This document shows, in pieces, positions 16,086 through 26,093 of a stretch of DNA of 64,000 bases. The notes under the pieces are model-generated. The model was given only the letters and a program-made list of their open reading frames with translations. It was not told the origin of the DNA and ran no database searches. Within the stretch, counting starts at the first letter, position 1; every line of letters starts with the position of its first letter. Both the position numbers and the translations under genes were made by a program. This DNA comes from Pseudenterobacter timonensis (GTDB lineage: Bacteria > Pseudomonadota > Gammaproteobacteria > Enterobacterales > Enterobacteriaceae): positions 248,001 to 312,000 of the forward strand of contig NZ_FCOP01000012.1 of assembly GCF_900021175.1 (NCBI RefSeq), in the 5' to 3' direction.

Positions 16086-16600
16086 CCGATGGCGTCCGGG
16101 TCGGTGCGCTGATCGAGCTGCAGCTGCATAAAGGTGAGATCCAGCCAGCGGCCAAACTTGGTGCCCACCTGCGGCATCTGGCCGGTTAGGGTAAAGCCCA
16201 GCGTCTCATGCAGGTGAATGGACGCGTGGTTCTGCGCCTCAATGCCCGCCACCATCACATGCTTCCCGATGGCGCGCGCCTCTTCGATCAACTGCTTCAT
16301 CAGCTGGCGGCCAAGCCCCTTTCCCTGATGGTCCGGGTGAATGTAGACGGAGTGTTCCACCGTATGGCGAAACCCCTCGAACGCCCGCCAGTCGCCAAAG
16401 GAGGCGTAGCCTGTCACCACGCCGTTCTCATCGCTCACCAGCACCGGATAGCCCATCAGGGTGCGGGCTTCAAACCAGGCGATGCGGTTTTGCGTATCGA
16501 CGGTGGTATCGTTCCAGATAGCGGCGGTATGAACAACCGCGTGGTTGTAAATTTCACCGATGGCGGCGCAATCCTCTTTACAGGCGTGACGGATAAGCAT
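16082..16600 (-). CDS. mnaT: L-amino acid N-acetyltransferase MnaT (YncA)
   Basis: The start is the ATG complementary to 16598-16600, behind an AAGG ribosome site; it yields 172 residues, as in E. coli. The GNAT fold is recognisable: acetyl-CoA loop HQGKGLGRQLM (about residues 87-97) and the substrate-side stretch ASFGDWRAFEGFRHTVEHSV shortly before. E. coli MnaT acetylates methionine sulfoximine, methionine sulfone and related amino acids, a detoxification role. It is first in the mnaT-ydcZ operon. Confidence 0.92.
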   Translation of the reverse strand: MLIRHACKEDCAAIGEIYNHAVVHTAAIWNDTTVDTQNRIAWFEARTLMGYPVLVSDENGVVTGYASFGDWRAFEGFRHTVEHSVYIHPDHQGKGLGRQLMKQLIEEARAIGKHVMVAGIEAQNHASIHLHETLGFTLTGQMPQVGTKFGRWLDLTFMQLQLDQRTDPDAIG

Positions 16601-16786
16601 GCTTTTACCTTGTTGTGTTGGTTCACGGCAGTGGGTCTGATCTTTTCCGATATTACACAAGCGTGAGGCCAAACCGCTACGGCTAAACACGTTTCGTCTC
16701 AGAATTGTATAGAGCGCGTAATGTTAAGGCGCAGATGCGCATAAACGACTAGTCTCTAATGACATTCTTGTTATAAGGAGCTCTCT

Positions 16787-17824
16787 ATGAACCAATCGAC
16801 TACGCGAAACCGTCGCTGGGTGCTGGCCTCCCGCCCGAAGGGCGCGCCGGTTGCCGACAACTTCCGCCTGGAGGAGCAGCCGCTGCCTCAACCCGGGCAG
16901 AATGAGATCCTGCTGCGTACCATCTGGCTCTCGCTCGATCCCTATATGCGCGGGCGGATGAGCGATGAGCCCTCCTATTCGCCGCCGGTGGAGATTGGCG
17001 CGGTGATGGTGGGCGGAACGGTCAGCCGCGTGGCGCAATCGAATCACCCTGATTATAAAGAGGGTGACTGGGTTTTAAGCTATAACGGCTGGCAGGAGTA
17101 TGCGCTCTCGGACGGCAAGGATCTTGTGAAGCTCGGCGAGACGGAGCACCCCTCCTGGTCGCTCGGTATTCTTGGCATGCCCGGCTTCACCGCCTATATG
17201 GGGCTTCTGGATATCGGCCAGCCGAAAGCGGGCGAAACGCTGGTGGTTGCCGCCGCAACTGGCCCGGTCGGGGCGACGGTGGGGCAGATCGGCAAAATCA
17301 AAGGTTGCCGGGTCGTTGGTGTGGCGGGCGGCGCGGAGAAGTGCCGCCACGCGGTCGAGGTGCTGGGGTTTGACGCCTGCATCGATCACCGCGCGGACGA
17401 TTTCGCCAGCCAGCTGAAAAACGCCTGTCCGGACGGGATCGATATCTATTATGAAAACGTGGGCGGGGCGGTTTTCGACGCGGTGCTGCCGCTGCTGAAC
17501 ACCTCCGCGCGCGTGCCGGTTTGCGGCCTGGTGAGCGGCTATAACGCCACAGACCTGCCGGCGGGGCCGGATCGCCTGCCGCTGCTGATGGGGACGATCC
17601 TGAAGAAACGCATTCGCATGCAGGGTTTCATCATCAATCAGGATTATGGCCATCGTATCGAAGAGTTTCAGCGCGAGATGGGAGAGTGGGTTAAAGAGGG
17701 TAAAATCCACTACCGGGAGCAGGTCACCGAGGGGCTGGAAAATGCGCCTGACACCTTTAAAGGGATGCTGGAGGGGAAAAACTTCGGTAAAGTCGTGATA
17801 CGCGTCGCGAACGATGAATCCTGA
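16787..17824 (+). CDS. curA: NADPH-dependent curcumin/dihydrocurcumin reductase CurA
   Basis: 345 residues, medium-chain reductase superfamily, zinc-independent leukotriene B4 dehydrogenase type. The N-terminal catalytic part contains SLDPYMRGRM. The Rossmann motif AAATGPVGATVGQIGK is near residues 155-170. YYENVGG and the C-terminal NFGKVVIRV are also typical. E. coli CurA reduces curcumin and other alkenals or ketones with NADPH. The ribosome site is AAGGAG. The E. coli neighbour mcbR follows in the same direction. A hairpin sits immediately after the stop. Confidence 0.95.
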   Translation: MNQSTTRNRRWVLASRPKGAPVADNFRLEEQPLPQPGQNEILLRTIWLSLDPYMRGRMSDEPSYSPPVEIGAVMVGGTVSRVAQSNHPDYKEGDWVLSYNGWQEYALSDGKDLVKLGETEHPSWSLGILGMPGFTAYMGLLDIGQPKAGETLVVAAATGPVGATVGQIGKIKGCRVVGVAGGAEKCRHAVEVLGFDACIDHRADDFASQLKNACPDGIDIYYENVGGAVFDAVLPLLNTSARVPVCGLVSGYNATDLPAGPDRLPLLMGTILKKRIRMQGFIINQDYGHRIEEFQREMGEWVKEGKIHYREQVTEGLENAPDTFKGMLEGKNFGKVVIRVANDES

Positions 17825-17829
17825 TAATA

Positions 17830-17848
17830 ATGGCGGGTTTCCCGCCAT
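17830..17848 (+). terminator. Hairpin after curA
   Basis: ATGGCGGG (17830-17837), TTT, CCCGCCAT (17841-17848) is a perfect 8-bp stem, but the sequence after it is AATTATTTCTG rather than a clean T run. A strong poly-T comes 37 bases later. Termination is plausible. Confidence 0.5.
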
Positions 17849-17946
17849 AATTATTTCTGTTACTTTATCTATAATATCTTTAATTTTTTTTTCTTTTGGT
17901 TTCCCGCCATAATTATTTCTGTAACTTTAGCTATAATATCTTAAAT
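17836..17946. repeat. Tandem near-identical 49-bp duplication
   Basis: GGTTTCCCGCCATAATTATT and the following 29 bases occur at 17836-17884 and again at 17898-17946, 62 bases apart, with only a few substitutions. The first copy includes the right half of the curA terminator hairpin. The unit contains CTATAATATCTT, which looks like a -10 sequence, so promoter-like elements may be duplicated ahead of mcbR. Confidence 0.85.
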
Positions 17947-18122
17947 TTTGCGTTACGCGCTTAAGCTTCCGCGTCGGGGTGAGGAACGACGCAAAAAGAA
18001 GCGATGGATCGATCATTTAACTCTCGATACCAGGCATGCAATACAGGATATATCATGAAAACGTCAGCTCATATTTTGCTGATGAGGTGAACAGCATTTT
18101 GTTTTAGCTACAGGATTAAAAC

Positions 18123-18791
18123 ATGCTTGATTTGGAACATCTGGAAAAGGCGCAACGATTGAGCCTGACCATGCAGGTTGAGATGAGTCTTAAGAGCGCA
18201 CTGATCGTCGGCGCATTAAAACCTGGCGCCAGGCTGATTACAAAAGAAATTGCAAATAAACTGGGCACGAGTATCACTCCCGTTCGCGAGGCGCTTCTGC
18301 GTCTGGTCTCCGCTGGCGCGCTTCATGCCACCCCTGCGCAGGCCTTTCTGGTACCGGAAATCAGCCTTGAGCGCTACCACGAAGTGACCCTTCTGCGCAA
18401 GCGGCTGGAGACAATGGCGGTGGCCGTCGCCTGCCAGCATATGTCGCCGGGCAGGCTCGAGGAACTGCATAAGCTGGCGGATCGTTTTCACGAGGCGATG
18501 CGCGAGGGCGATGTCCCCCGGGCGTTACATGCCAACCGCCAGTTTCGTTTTACCCTGTACGGCTATGCGCAGATGCCCACCTTGCTGGCATTAATCGAAC
18601 AGCTTTGGGTACGTATTGGCCCGTGCTTTAACTGTTTATATGAACTGATCGATAATATTCCCGATGGAAGTTATCACTATGAGGCATTACTTGTGGCGCT
18701 GGCAAAACGGGATGCAACGGCAAGCGAAAAAGAAATAGATAAACTGATAGATGAGGCGACCTCGCTAATATTATCGCGATATCGGGAGTAA
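18123..18791 (+). CDS. mcbR: GntR/FadR-type transcriptional regulator McbR (YncC)
   Basis: 222 residues: an N-terminal winged helix with GTSITPVREALLRLVSAGAL (about residues 45-64), followed by an all-helical FCD ligand-binding domain. E. coli McbR represses mcbA (ybiM), affects colanic acid and biofilm formation, and lies next to curA exactly as here. Sequence similarity is moderate, so target specificity may have drifted. A perfect 16-bp hairpin shared with pqqU follows. Confidence 0.85.
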   Translation: MLDLEHLEKAQRLSLTMQVEMSLKSALIVGALKPGARLITKEIANKLGTSITPVREALLRLVSAGALHATPAQAFLVPEISLERYHEVTLLRKRLETMAVAVACQHMSPGRLEELHKLADRFHEAMREGDVPRALHANRQFRFTLYGYAQMPTLLALIEQLWVRIGPCFNCLYELIDNIPDGSYHYEALLVALAKRDATASEKEIDKLIDEATSLILSRYRE

Positions 18792-18835
18792 ATATCAGGA
18801 GATATATTTATAATTTGCGGTAAATAACGTTTAAA

Positions 18836-18868
18836 GTAAACCCGGCAGTAAATTACTGCCGGGTTTAC
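18836..18868. terminator. Strong bidirectional terminator between mcbR and pqqU
   Basis: GTAAACCCGGCAGTAA (18836-18851) and TTACTGCCGGGTTTAC (18853-18868) form a perfect 16-bp palindrome about one base, in the gap between convergent genes. Confidence 0.85.
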
Positions 18869-18870
18869 GC

Positions 18871-20982
18871 TTATTGAAAGCGATATGAGACCGAGAGGCC
18901 TACGCCGTAGTTACGACCGGGGGCCGGCTCATAATAACGACCGTTCGATTCGTTAACGATGACCGATCCGGCATACTCTTTGTCAAAGAGGTTATCCACG
19001 CGGCCAAAGATATCCATGCCCCAGTTGCCGTGGTTGAGCTTATAGCCAGTATTGAGGCCAACCACGGTATAGGAGGGCGCTTTCGCCGTGTTTTCATCAT
19101 CGGCCATGATATCGCTCATGTAACGCACATCGCTTCCGGCGTACCAGCCCTCTTCCGGCTCCCAGCCGAAGGAGGCGAAGCCCATATTGCGCGCGATGCC
19201 CGGCATGCGATTGCCTTTACAGTCGCCGTCTGAACAGACGTCGGTACGGTAGGTCGCATCCAGCCAGGTCCAGGCCATTTTCAGCTTCCAGTTCTCGGCA
19301 AATTGCTGATCCAGCGCCAGTTCAAAACCTTCCCGGCGGGTTTTCCCGGCATTTTTATAGCTGGTGCGTCCACCCGAGCTGGCATCTACAACGATTTCGT
19401 TATCCGTGTCGGTACGGAACAGGGCGGCGGTCAGCAGGCCATTGCCGATGCGCGTCTTGCTGCCCACCTCATAGGTGTTGTTGGTGGAGGGCTTCAGGCC
19501 GTAGTTGAGACCGCTCTGATCGCCGGAGCGATAGGAGAGTTCGTTGATGGTAGGCGTCTCAAAGCCGCGACCTGCGGCGGCGTAAAGGTTCCAGCCGTCG
19601 GTAACGGCATACTTCAGCGACCCTGCAGGCAGCCATTTATGGTAGTTCGCCTCACCGCTGTCGTCGCCGTTGGCACCCTGCACGTAGTGGTCATTTGAGT
19701 CAAACCAGACGGAGCTGTAGCGCACGCCCGCATCCAGAGCGAGCTTCTGCGTCAGCTGCCAGCTGCTTTGCAGATAGGGATCGACGTTCCACATCAGGTT
19801 ACGTTCGTCGCGGCGCTTGTCGCCCTTCACGCCATACTCCGGAGCACCGTTGTTCATCACGAAGTTCTCATAACCGCGACGATTTTCGCTCATGTTCTCG
19901 TAGTTCAGACCGGTGGTCACGGTGACCGGCACCAGCAGCTCTCCCCGGTGGGTCCAGCGGGTATCCACCCCCTGGTAGTGACGCTGCATGTCGATCACGC
20001 CCCCGGCATGGGTTTCGCGCAGCTGCGGCTGGTAAGGGATCGACTGGTACTGGGTCATTTCCCGTTCGCCCGCATACATCATCACACTAAGATCGTCCTG
20101 CTCGCTGAGCTGACGCTCATAGCGCAGGCCCGCCTGGGTCTGTTTGATGGTCTTACGGGTATTGTACTGATCGCCGCGGGGCGACTGACGCGGATTGTTC
20201 TGCCACTCCTGATAGTCAAGCCCGCCCGGATCGTTCGCTTTCATATCCACGCTGTTGAAAATCAGAGTCAGCTTGCTGACGTCATCGATACGTACGCCGA
20301 GCTTCGCGTTGGCGAGATTTTTGCGCGCGCCGCTGTGGTCGCGATAGCCGTGGGTGGTGAAGCGGGTGGTAGAGACGGTGTAATCCACATCCCCGGCGTG
20401 GGTGCCGTCGCCCATGGCGCCGGTGGCCTTCAGGCCGTAGCGCCAGGTGCCGTAACTGCCGTAATAGCTGCTTGCCTCAAGAGTGGGCGGCTGCTGGCCG
20501 GTCTCAGTGGCAATGTTGATAACTCCGCCGGAGGCGTTGCCATAAAGCGCCGAGAAGGGGCCACGCAGCACTTCCACGCTGTCAATACTGGTGAGATCGA
20601 TGTTGGAGGTCTGGCCCTGACCATCCGGCATGGTGGCCGGGATACCATCCACATACATGCGGATCCCGCGCACGCCAAAGGTGGAGCGGGCGCCAAAGCC
20701 GCGTATCGACAGCTGTAAATCCTGGGCGTAGTTCTGGCGGTTCTGGATCTGCAGGCCTGGCACGCTGCCGAGGGATTCCGAGAGGTTAATGCGCGGCGTC
20801 GCCTGGCGCATATCTTCGCCATTCACCACGCTGACGGCGGCAGGCGTATCGAGTTCAGAGATGGTCTGTGGCGATGCGCTGACAATCATTGTCTGCTCTT
20901 GTTCAGCAAGCACGGCGGGAGACAAGACAAAAGGAACCACAAACAAAGGAAGCGTCAACGGGCTTCCGGAAATAATTTTCAT
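18871..20982 (-). CDS. pqqU: TonB-dependent outer-membrane receptor PqqU (YncD)
   Basis: 703 residues. A signal peptide ends at VLSPAVLA. A TonB-box-like TMIVSAS follows within the first ten mature residues. A plug domain comes next (ATPRINLSESLGSVPGLQIQ, then VEVLRGPFSALYGNASGG). A 22-strand barrel ends in the usual aromatic terminus, SVSYRFQ. The E. coli orthologue YncD takes up the redox cofactor pyrroloquinoline quinone and was renamed PqqU. Divergent yncE shares the upstream region with a Fur-box-like site. Confidence 0.93.
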   Translation of the reverse strand: MKIISGSPLTLPLFVVPFVLSPAVLAEQEQTMIVSASPQTISELDTPAAVSVVNGEDMRQATPRINLSESLGSVPGLQIQNRQNYAQDLQLSIRGFGARSTFGVRGIRMYVDGIPATMPDGQGQTSNIDLTSIDSVEVLRGPFSALYGNASGGVINIATETGQQPPTLEASSYYGSYGTWRYGLKATGAMGDGTHAGDVDYTVSTTRFTTHGYRDHSGARKNLANAKLGVRIDDVSKLTLIFNSVDMKANDPGGLDYQEWQNNPRQSPRGDQYNTRKTIKQTQAGLRYERQLSEQDDLSVMMYAGEREMTQYQSIPYQPQLRETHAGGVIDMQRHYQGVDTRWTHRGELLVPVTVTTGLNYENMSENRRGYENFVMNNGAPEYGVKGDKRRDERNLMWNVDPYLQSSWQLTQKLALDAGVRYSSVWFDSNDHYVQGANGDDSGEANYHKWLPAGSLKYAVTDGWNLYAAAGRGFETPTINELSYRSGDQSGLNYGLKPSTNNTYEVGSKTRIGNGLLTAALFRTDTDNEIVVDASSGGRTSYKNAGKTRREGFELALDQQFAENWKLKMAWTWLDATYRTDVCSDGDCKGNRMPGIARNMGFASFGWEPEEGWYAGSDVRYMSDIMADDENTAKAPSYTVVGLNTGYKLNHGNWGMDIFGRVDNLFDKEYAGSVIVNESNGRYYEPAPGRNYGVGLSVSYRFQ

Positions 20983-21144
20983 GAATGTATGCCAATCAAA
21001 TATAAATGAACCAAATGATACGGAGGGCTATGTTAAAGCTTTTGTAAATTTATTGAAAACTTTAACAGCACGTTGCGTTAACAAAAGTGTAGATAAAACT
21101 GGCGGATAGGGTTAACGCAAAAAAGAAAAACTCCACATTCTCAT

Positions 21145-21162
21145 GAATAATGATTACTATTC
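21145..21162. promoter_or_regulatory. Fur-box-like site between pqqU and yncE
   Basis: GAATAATGATTACTATTC is an inverted repeat resembling the 7-1-7 Fur motif, flanked on both sides by ATTCTCAT. E. coli yncE is iron-repressed by Fur, so this is the expected location. It could act on both divergent genes. Confidence 0.65.
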
Positions 21163-21242
21163 TCATCCATAAAGGCGATGCCAGGACCTCGCCATCCGGA
21201 AGCAATGTCCGCACCACACCATATAGTTGAAAGGGAGTTGTT

Positions 21243-22301
21243 ATGTCTTTACGTCATCTGTGCTCGCCGCGCCTGCGCGGTTCGCTCCTGTTAGGTTCCC
21301 TGCTGTTTGCGGGCGCATTTCACGCTCAGGCCGCAGAAGAGATGCTGCGCAAGGCGGTCGGCAAAGGCGCGTATGAGATGGCCGTGAGCCAGCAGGAGAA
21401 TGCCCTGTGGGTGGCGACCTCGCAAAGCCGTAAGCTGGATAAGGGCGGGGTGGTTTATCGTCTCGATCCGGTCACGCTGGAGGTGACTCAGGCGATTCAT
21501 AACGATCTGAAGCCGTTTGGCGCAACAATCAATAACGCAACGCAGACCCTCTGGTTCGGTAATACCGTTAATAGCGCGGTCACGGCGATTGACGCGAAAA
21601 CCGGCGAGGTGAAAGGACGGCTGGTGCTGGACGATCGCAAGCGTAGCGACACCGTGAAGCCGTTGCAGCCGCGTGAACTGGTTGCTGACGAGACCACGAA
21701 TACGGTTTACATCACCGGCATTGGCAAAGAGAGCGTGATTTGGGTGGTGGACGGTAATACGATGAAGCTCAAAGAGACCATCACCGGTACGGGTAAATTC
21801 AGCACCGGTCTGGCGCTGGACGCGCAGGCTAAACGCCTTTACACCACCAACGGTGATGGAGAGCTCATCACCATCGACACCGCCACCAACAAGGTGCTGA
21901 GCCGTAAAAAGCTGCAGGAGGAGGGGGAGCACTTTTACCTTAACCTGAGCCTCGACACCGCCGGTCAGCGCGCCTTTATCACCGACTCGAAACAGCCGTT
22001 TGTGCTGGTGGTCAGCCTGAAGGATGGCAAGGTGCTGGAAAAAGTGGCCGCGCCGGAATCGCTGGCGGTGCTCTTTAACCCCACCCGTAACGAAGCTTAC
22101 GTGACCCATCGCGAAGCGGGCAAGGTGAGCGTGATTGACGCCAAAACCTATAAGGTGACCAAAACCTTTGACACGCCGACCTTCCCGAACAGCCTGGCGC
22201 TCTCCGCCGACGGTAAAACGCTTTACGTCACCGTAAAACAGAAGTCGACCCGTCAGCAGGAAGCCACCCAGCCGGATGACGTGATCCGTATCGCCCTGTA
22301 A
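21243..22301 (+). CDS. yncE: YncE, secreted beta-propeller protein
   Basis: 352 residues with a signal peptide (hydrophobic core LLLGSLLFAGAF, cleavage after AQA). Repeating beta-propeller blades of the YVTN type follow, e.g. TNTVYITGIGKESVIWVVDG and RNEAYVTHREAGKVSVIDAK. The E. coli protein is a seven-bladed periplasmic propeller reported to bind single-stranded DNA, and it is induced by iron starvation. Its pairing with pqqU and a Fur-like box suggests a role in iron or cofactor uptake, not proven. Confidence 0.94.
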   Translation: MSLRHLCSPRLRGSLLLGSLLFAGAFHAQAAEEMLRKAVGKGAYEMAVSQQENALWVATSQSRKLDKGGVVYRLDPVTLEVTQAIHNDLKPFGATINNATQTLWFGNTVNSAVTAIDAKTGEVKGRLVLDDRKRSDTVKPLQPRELVADETTNTVYITGIGKESVIWVVDGNTMKLKETITGTGKFSTGLALDAQAKRLYTTNGDGELITIDTATNKVLSRKKLQEEGEHFYLNLSLDTAGQRAFITDSKQPFVLVVSLKDGKVLEKVAAPESLAVLFNPTRNEAYVTHREAGKVSVIDAKTYKVTKTFDTPTFPNSLALSADGKTLYVTVKQKSTRQQEATQPDDVIRIAL

Positions 22302-22330
22302 CGCAGGTCTTGCCTGGTAGCGACCCGCGA

Positions 22331-22438
22331 ACCGTAGGCCGGGTAAGGCGAAGCCGCCACCCGGCAAAAAGCAAAGGAAAGGCTAACGGTGGCGATCCAA
22401 GGACCGTAGGCCGGGTAAGGCGAAGCCGCCACCCGGCA
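22331..22438. repeat. Two REP (palindromic unit) copies in tandem
   Basis: The 36-base element ACCGTAGGCCGGGTAAGGCG through CCACCCGGCA occurs at 22331-22366 and 22403-22438, 72 bases apart and in the same orientation. It is the classic enterobacterial REP consensus. The flanks (GGCAAAA through AAGGCTAA) are also repeated. Located between convergent yncE and ansP. Confidence 0.92.
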
Positions 22439-22442
22439 AAAG

Positions 22443-22475
22443 AAAAAGGGAAGGCTAAATGCCTTCCCTTTTTTT
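22443..22475. terminator. Bidirectional terminator between yncE and ansP
   Basis: AAAAAGGGAAGGC (22443-22455) and GCCTTCCCTTTTT (22461-22473), with loop TAAAT and flanking A and T runs, terminate both directions. Confidence 0.9.
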
Positions 22476-22484
22476 GACGGCGTA

Positions 22485-23981
22485 TTAGCGCGACGTCTCT
22501 TCCACCAGCGGCGCGTCCAGCTTTCCATCATCAGGATGCACCGGCGCGGTACTGTGAATTTCGTGAACCCGTTTACGAACCCCGTACCAGCCTGCAATCA
22601 GCAATACCGCCAGCAGCGGAATGGTGGCAACGGTGTAGGTGCCGTTCGGGTAATCAAACGCCATCAGCACCAGCACGCTGAACAGGAACAGCAGCGTCAG
22701 CCAGGAGGTCACCGGCGCACCTGGCAGCTTAAAGCTCACCTCAGCCGCTTTACCCTCTTTGATCGCCTTGCGCAGGCGCATCTGGCAGACCATGATAAAG
22801 GCCCAGGAGGCGATAATCCCCAGCGCGGCGACGTTCAGCACAATCTCAAACACCCGCGACGGCACCAGATAGTTGAGGAAAACGCCGAAGATATAGACCA
22901 CCAGCGTCGCCAGAATACCCGCATAGGGCACCTGCTGCTTGCTCATTTTCGACATAAACTTCGGCGCGGAGCCGCCCATCGACATCGAGCGCAGAATACG
23001 TCCGGTGGAGTAGAGGCCCGAGTTAAGACTGGAGAGCGCGGCGGTCAGCACCACGATATTCATGATGCTGCCCACGTACGGCACGCCGAGCTTCGAGAAG
23101 AAGGTAACGAACGGGCTCTGACCCGCCTGGTAGGCGTTCCACGGCAGCAGCAGCACCAGCAGTACCACCGAGCCGACATAGAACAGGCCGATACGCCAGA
23201 TAACGCTGTTGATCGCTTTCGGCACCATGGTCTGCGGATCTTTACATTCCCCCGCCGCGGTACCGACCAGTTCGATAGAGGCGAAGGCAAACACCACCCC
23301 CTGAATCAGCACCAGCGCCGGCAGCAGGCCGTGCGGGAAGAAACCGCCGTTATCGGTGATCAGATGGAAGCCGGTGGCATTGCCATCCAGCGGTTTACCG
23401 GTACCCAAAAAGACGGTGCCGACTACCAGAAAGATCACGATCGCCAGCACTTTGATCAGCGCAAACCAGAACTCCATCTCGGCGAACCATTTCACGCCAA
23501 TCATGTTCATGGTGCCGACAATCGCCAGCGCGCCGAGGGCAAACACCCACTGCGGCACATCGCCAAACGCGCCCCAGTAGTGCATATAGAGCGCGACGGC
23601 GGTGATATCCACGATGCCGGTCATCGCCCAGTTAACGAAGTACATCCAGCCTGCAACGTAGGCGGCTTTTTCGCCAAGAAATTCACGGGCGTAGGAGACG
23701 AAGCTGCCGCTGGAGGGGCGGTGCAGCACCAGCTCCCCGAGGGCGCGCAAAATAAAGAATGAAAAGATGCCGCATACCAGATAGACCAGCGCCAGGGCCG
23801 GGCCGGCCATCTGCAGGCGGGCACCTGCACCTAAAAAGAGCCCGGTACCGATAGCACCGCCGATAGCGATCATCTGAACCTGACGGTTGCCCATCGCCTT
23901 GTGATAGCCCTCTTCATGGGCATTCAGCCAGCGACGTTTCGCAGCATGGTGCTCCGCTGCGCTTTTATTGCTTGTTTTCAT
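22485..23981 (-). CDS. ansP: L-asparagine permease AnsP
   Basis: 498 residues, amino acid-polyamine-organocation family with 12 predicted membrane helices. The helix-1 motif AIGGAIGTGLFLGAG (about residues 39-53) and FAFASIELVGTAAGE (helix 6, about 240) are typical of the AAT subfamily that includes AnsP, CycA and GabP. It imports asparagine with protons across the inner membrane. Position next to yncE matches E. coli, which decides AnsP over its paralogues. Confidence 0.94.
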   Translation of the reverse strand: MKTSNKSAAEHHAAKRRWLNAHEEGYHKAMGNRQVQMIAIGGAIGTGLFLGAGARLQMAGPALALVYLVCGIFSFFILRALGELVLHRPSSGSFVSYAREFLGEKAAYVAGWMYFVNWAMTGIVDITAVALYMHYWGAFGDVPQWVFALGALAIVGTMNMIGVKWFAEMEFWFALIKVLAIVIFLVVGTVFLGTGKPLDGNATGFHLITDNGGFFPHGLLPALVLIQGVVFAFASIELVGTAAGECKDPQTMVPKAINSVIWRIGLFYVGSVVLLVLLLPWNAYQAGQSPFVTFFSKLGVPYVGSIMNIVVLTAALSSLNSGLYSTGRILRSMSMGGSAPKFMSKMSKQQVPYAGILATLVVYIFGVFLNYLVPSRVFEIVLNVAALGIIASWAFIMVCQMRLRKAIKEGKAAEVSFKLPGAPVTSWLTLLFLFSVLVLMAFDYPNGTYTVATIPLLAVLLIAGWYGVRKRVHEIHSTAPVHPDDGKLDAPLVEETSR

Positions 23982-24369
23982 GAATGTACCTGTTTACCTG
24001 TCTGAATCATCTTAACCCGGCAGGCAGCCAACCAAACGATTGCCTCTGCGCGAATACATGCTGCTTTTCCAGTCATTCTGCGTATGGATAAAGCAAAACA
24101 TGGCGAGGCATCCTACCTGCAATTGATAAGCGACGCAAAATATAACCGTGGCGAAAGTGATGCGTTTTGAACTATTTATTGTTGTTATTGCATCGGGTCG
24201 CGATAACGCGCTGAAGCTTGATGATTTTTTGGCCAGAATAACTGTAGTTGTCGGAGGGGATTTCCCCCGTTATGGGCAGGTTTCAGCCACCGGCCCGTGG
24301 CGCAGAAGAGGGTAACCGGAAGGGCACTGTTAAGCGCCTCTTACTAAAAGCAGGGATGTCAGGGGAAAA
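23982..24369. other. Intergenic region upstream of ansP, no gene seen
   Basis: 388 bases holding the ansP promoter and the 3' end of the LysR gene. No ORF with a ribosome site, no repeat and no clear terminator stood out. This is the junction where synteny with E. coli breaks and the accessory insertion begins. Confidence 0.5.
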
Positions 24370-25344
<975 letters not shown>

Positions 25345-25443
25345 CTACTGTTCCGGCTGCGCACCAGGGAGAATAAGCGGCTAATGACGTTGGCCGATAT
25401 AAAACGTTATGATGCAGCCGGAATAATAAGGCGAAACCGGACT

Positions 25444-25983
25444 ATGAAAATTAACCTCGTCGGCACGAGCGGTAGCGGGAAATCGACGCTTGCCCGACGG
25501 CTTGCGGCAGAACTCCATCTGCCTTATATCGAGATGGATACGCTCTTCTGGCGCCCCCGCTGGCAGGGCACCCCTGACGATCTGTTTTTGGCGAAGGTTG
25601 ACGCCGCGCTCAACGCTTCGCCCGGCTGGGTGCTGGACGGTAACTACAACCGTACCCGCCCGGTGAAATGGCGCGATGTGGATCTGGTGGTCTGGGTGGA
25701 TTACGGGTTTTGGCGCACCTTCCGTCAGGCGGTGGGAAGGGCGATCAAACGCGCCTGGACGCAGCAGGAACTATGGCCGGGAACCGGCAACCGGGAGAGC
25801 TTTCGCCAGTCGTTTTTCAGCCGCGACTCCATTCTGCTCTGGACAATAAAAACCTGGCGCAGCAACCGGGCCCGCTACGAGGCGGATATGCGCGATCCGC
25901 GGTATGCGCATATCCGCTTTATCCGTATTACCCGCCGCGCGCAGGCCGAGGCGCTGATTGCCGAGCTGAAATCCGCCCTCTGA
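25444..25983 (+). CDS. Small P-loop kinase (adenylate kinase-like)
   Basis: I start at the ATG at 25444, which places the Walker A motif GTSGSGKST at residues 6-14, as in this family; the longer open frame to 25315 adds an unsupported leader. 179 residues. Further features are EMDTLFWRPRW (about 33), DGNYNRTRP (about 68) and a basic C-terminus. Relatives are annotated as adenylate kinase-like or FlaR-type DNA topology modulation proteins, with no firmly known substrate. The ribosome site is weak. Its relation to the neighbouring LysR gene is only positional. Confidence 0.75.
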   Translation: MKINLVGTSGSGKSTLARRLAAELHLPYIEMDTLFWRPRWQGTPDDLFLAKVDAALNASPGWVLDGNYNRTRPVKWRDVDLVVWVDYGFWRTFRQAVGRAIKRAWTQQELWPGTGNRESFRQSFFSRDSILLWTIKTWRSNRARYEADMRDPRYAHIRFIRITRRAQAEALIAELKSAL

Positions 25984-26093
25984 ACCGCGCCACTATATCT
26001 GAAATCCGGCAATGGAAATGTAAATTAATTGTTTCTCAGTGGTGAAATCGCCCTTTAATAATACCGACATGTTTAGTCAAGCGAGAAAAAAAC

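Noticed and set aside
18058..18093. Eleven-codon ORF upstream of mcbR as an attenuator leader
   Set aside because: It has a fair ribosome site, but no run of regulatory codons and no terminator/antiterminator pair was found.
22536..23762. 408-codon open frame on the plus strand
   Set aside because: It is antisense to ansP and rich in His/Arg/Gln, as expected for a shadow of a hydrophobic protein gene.
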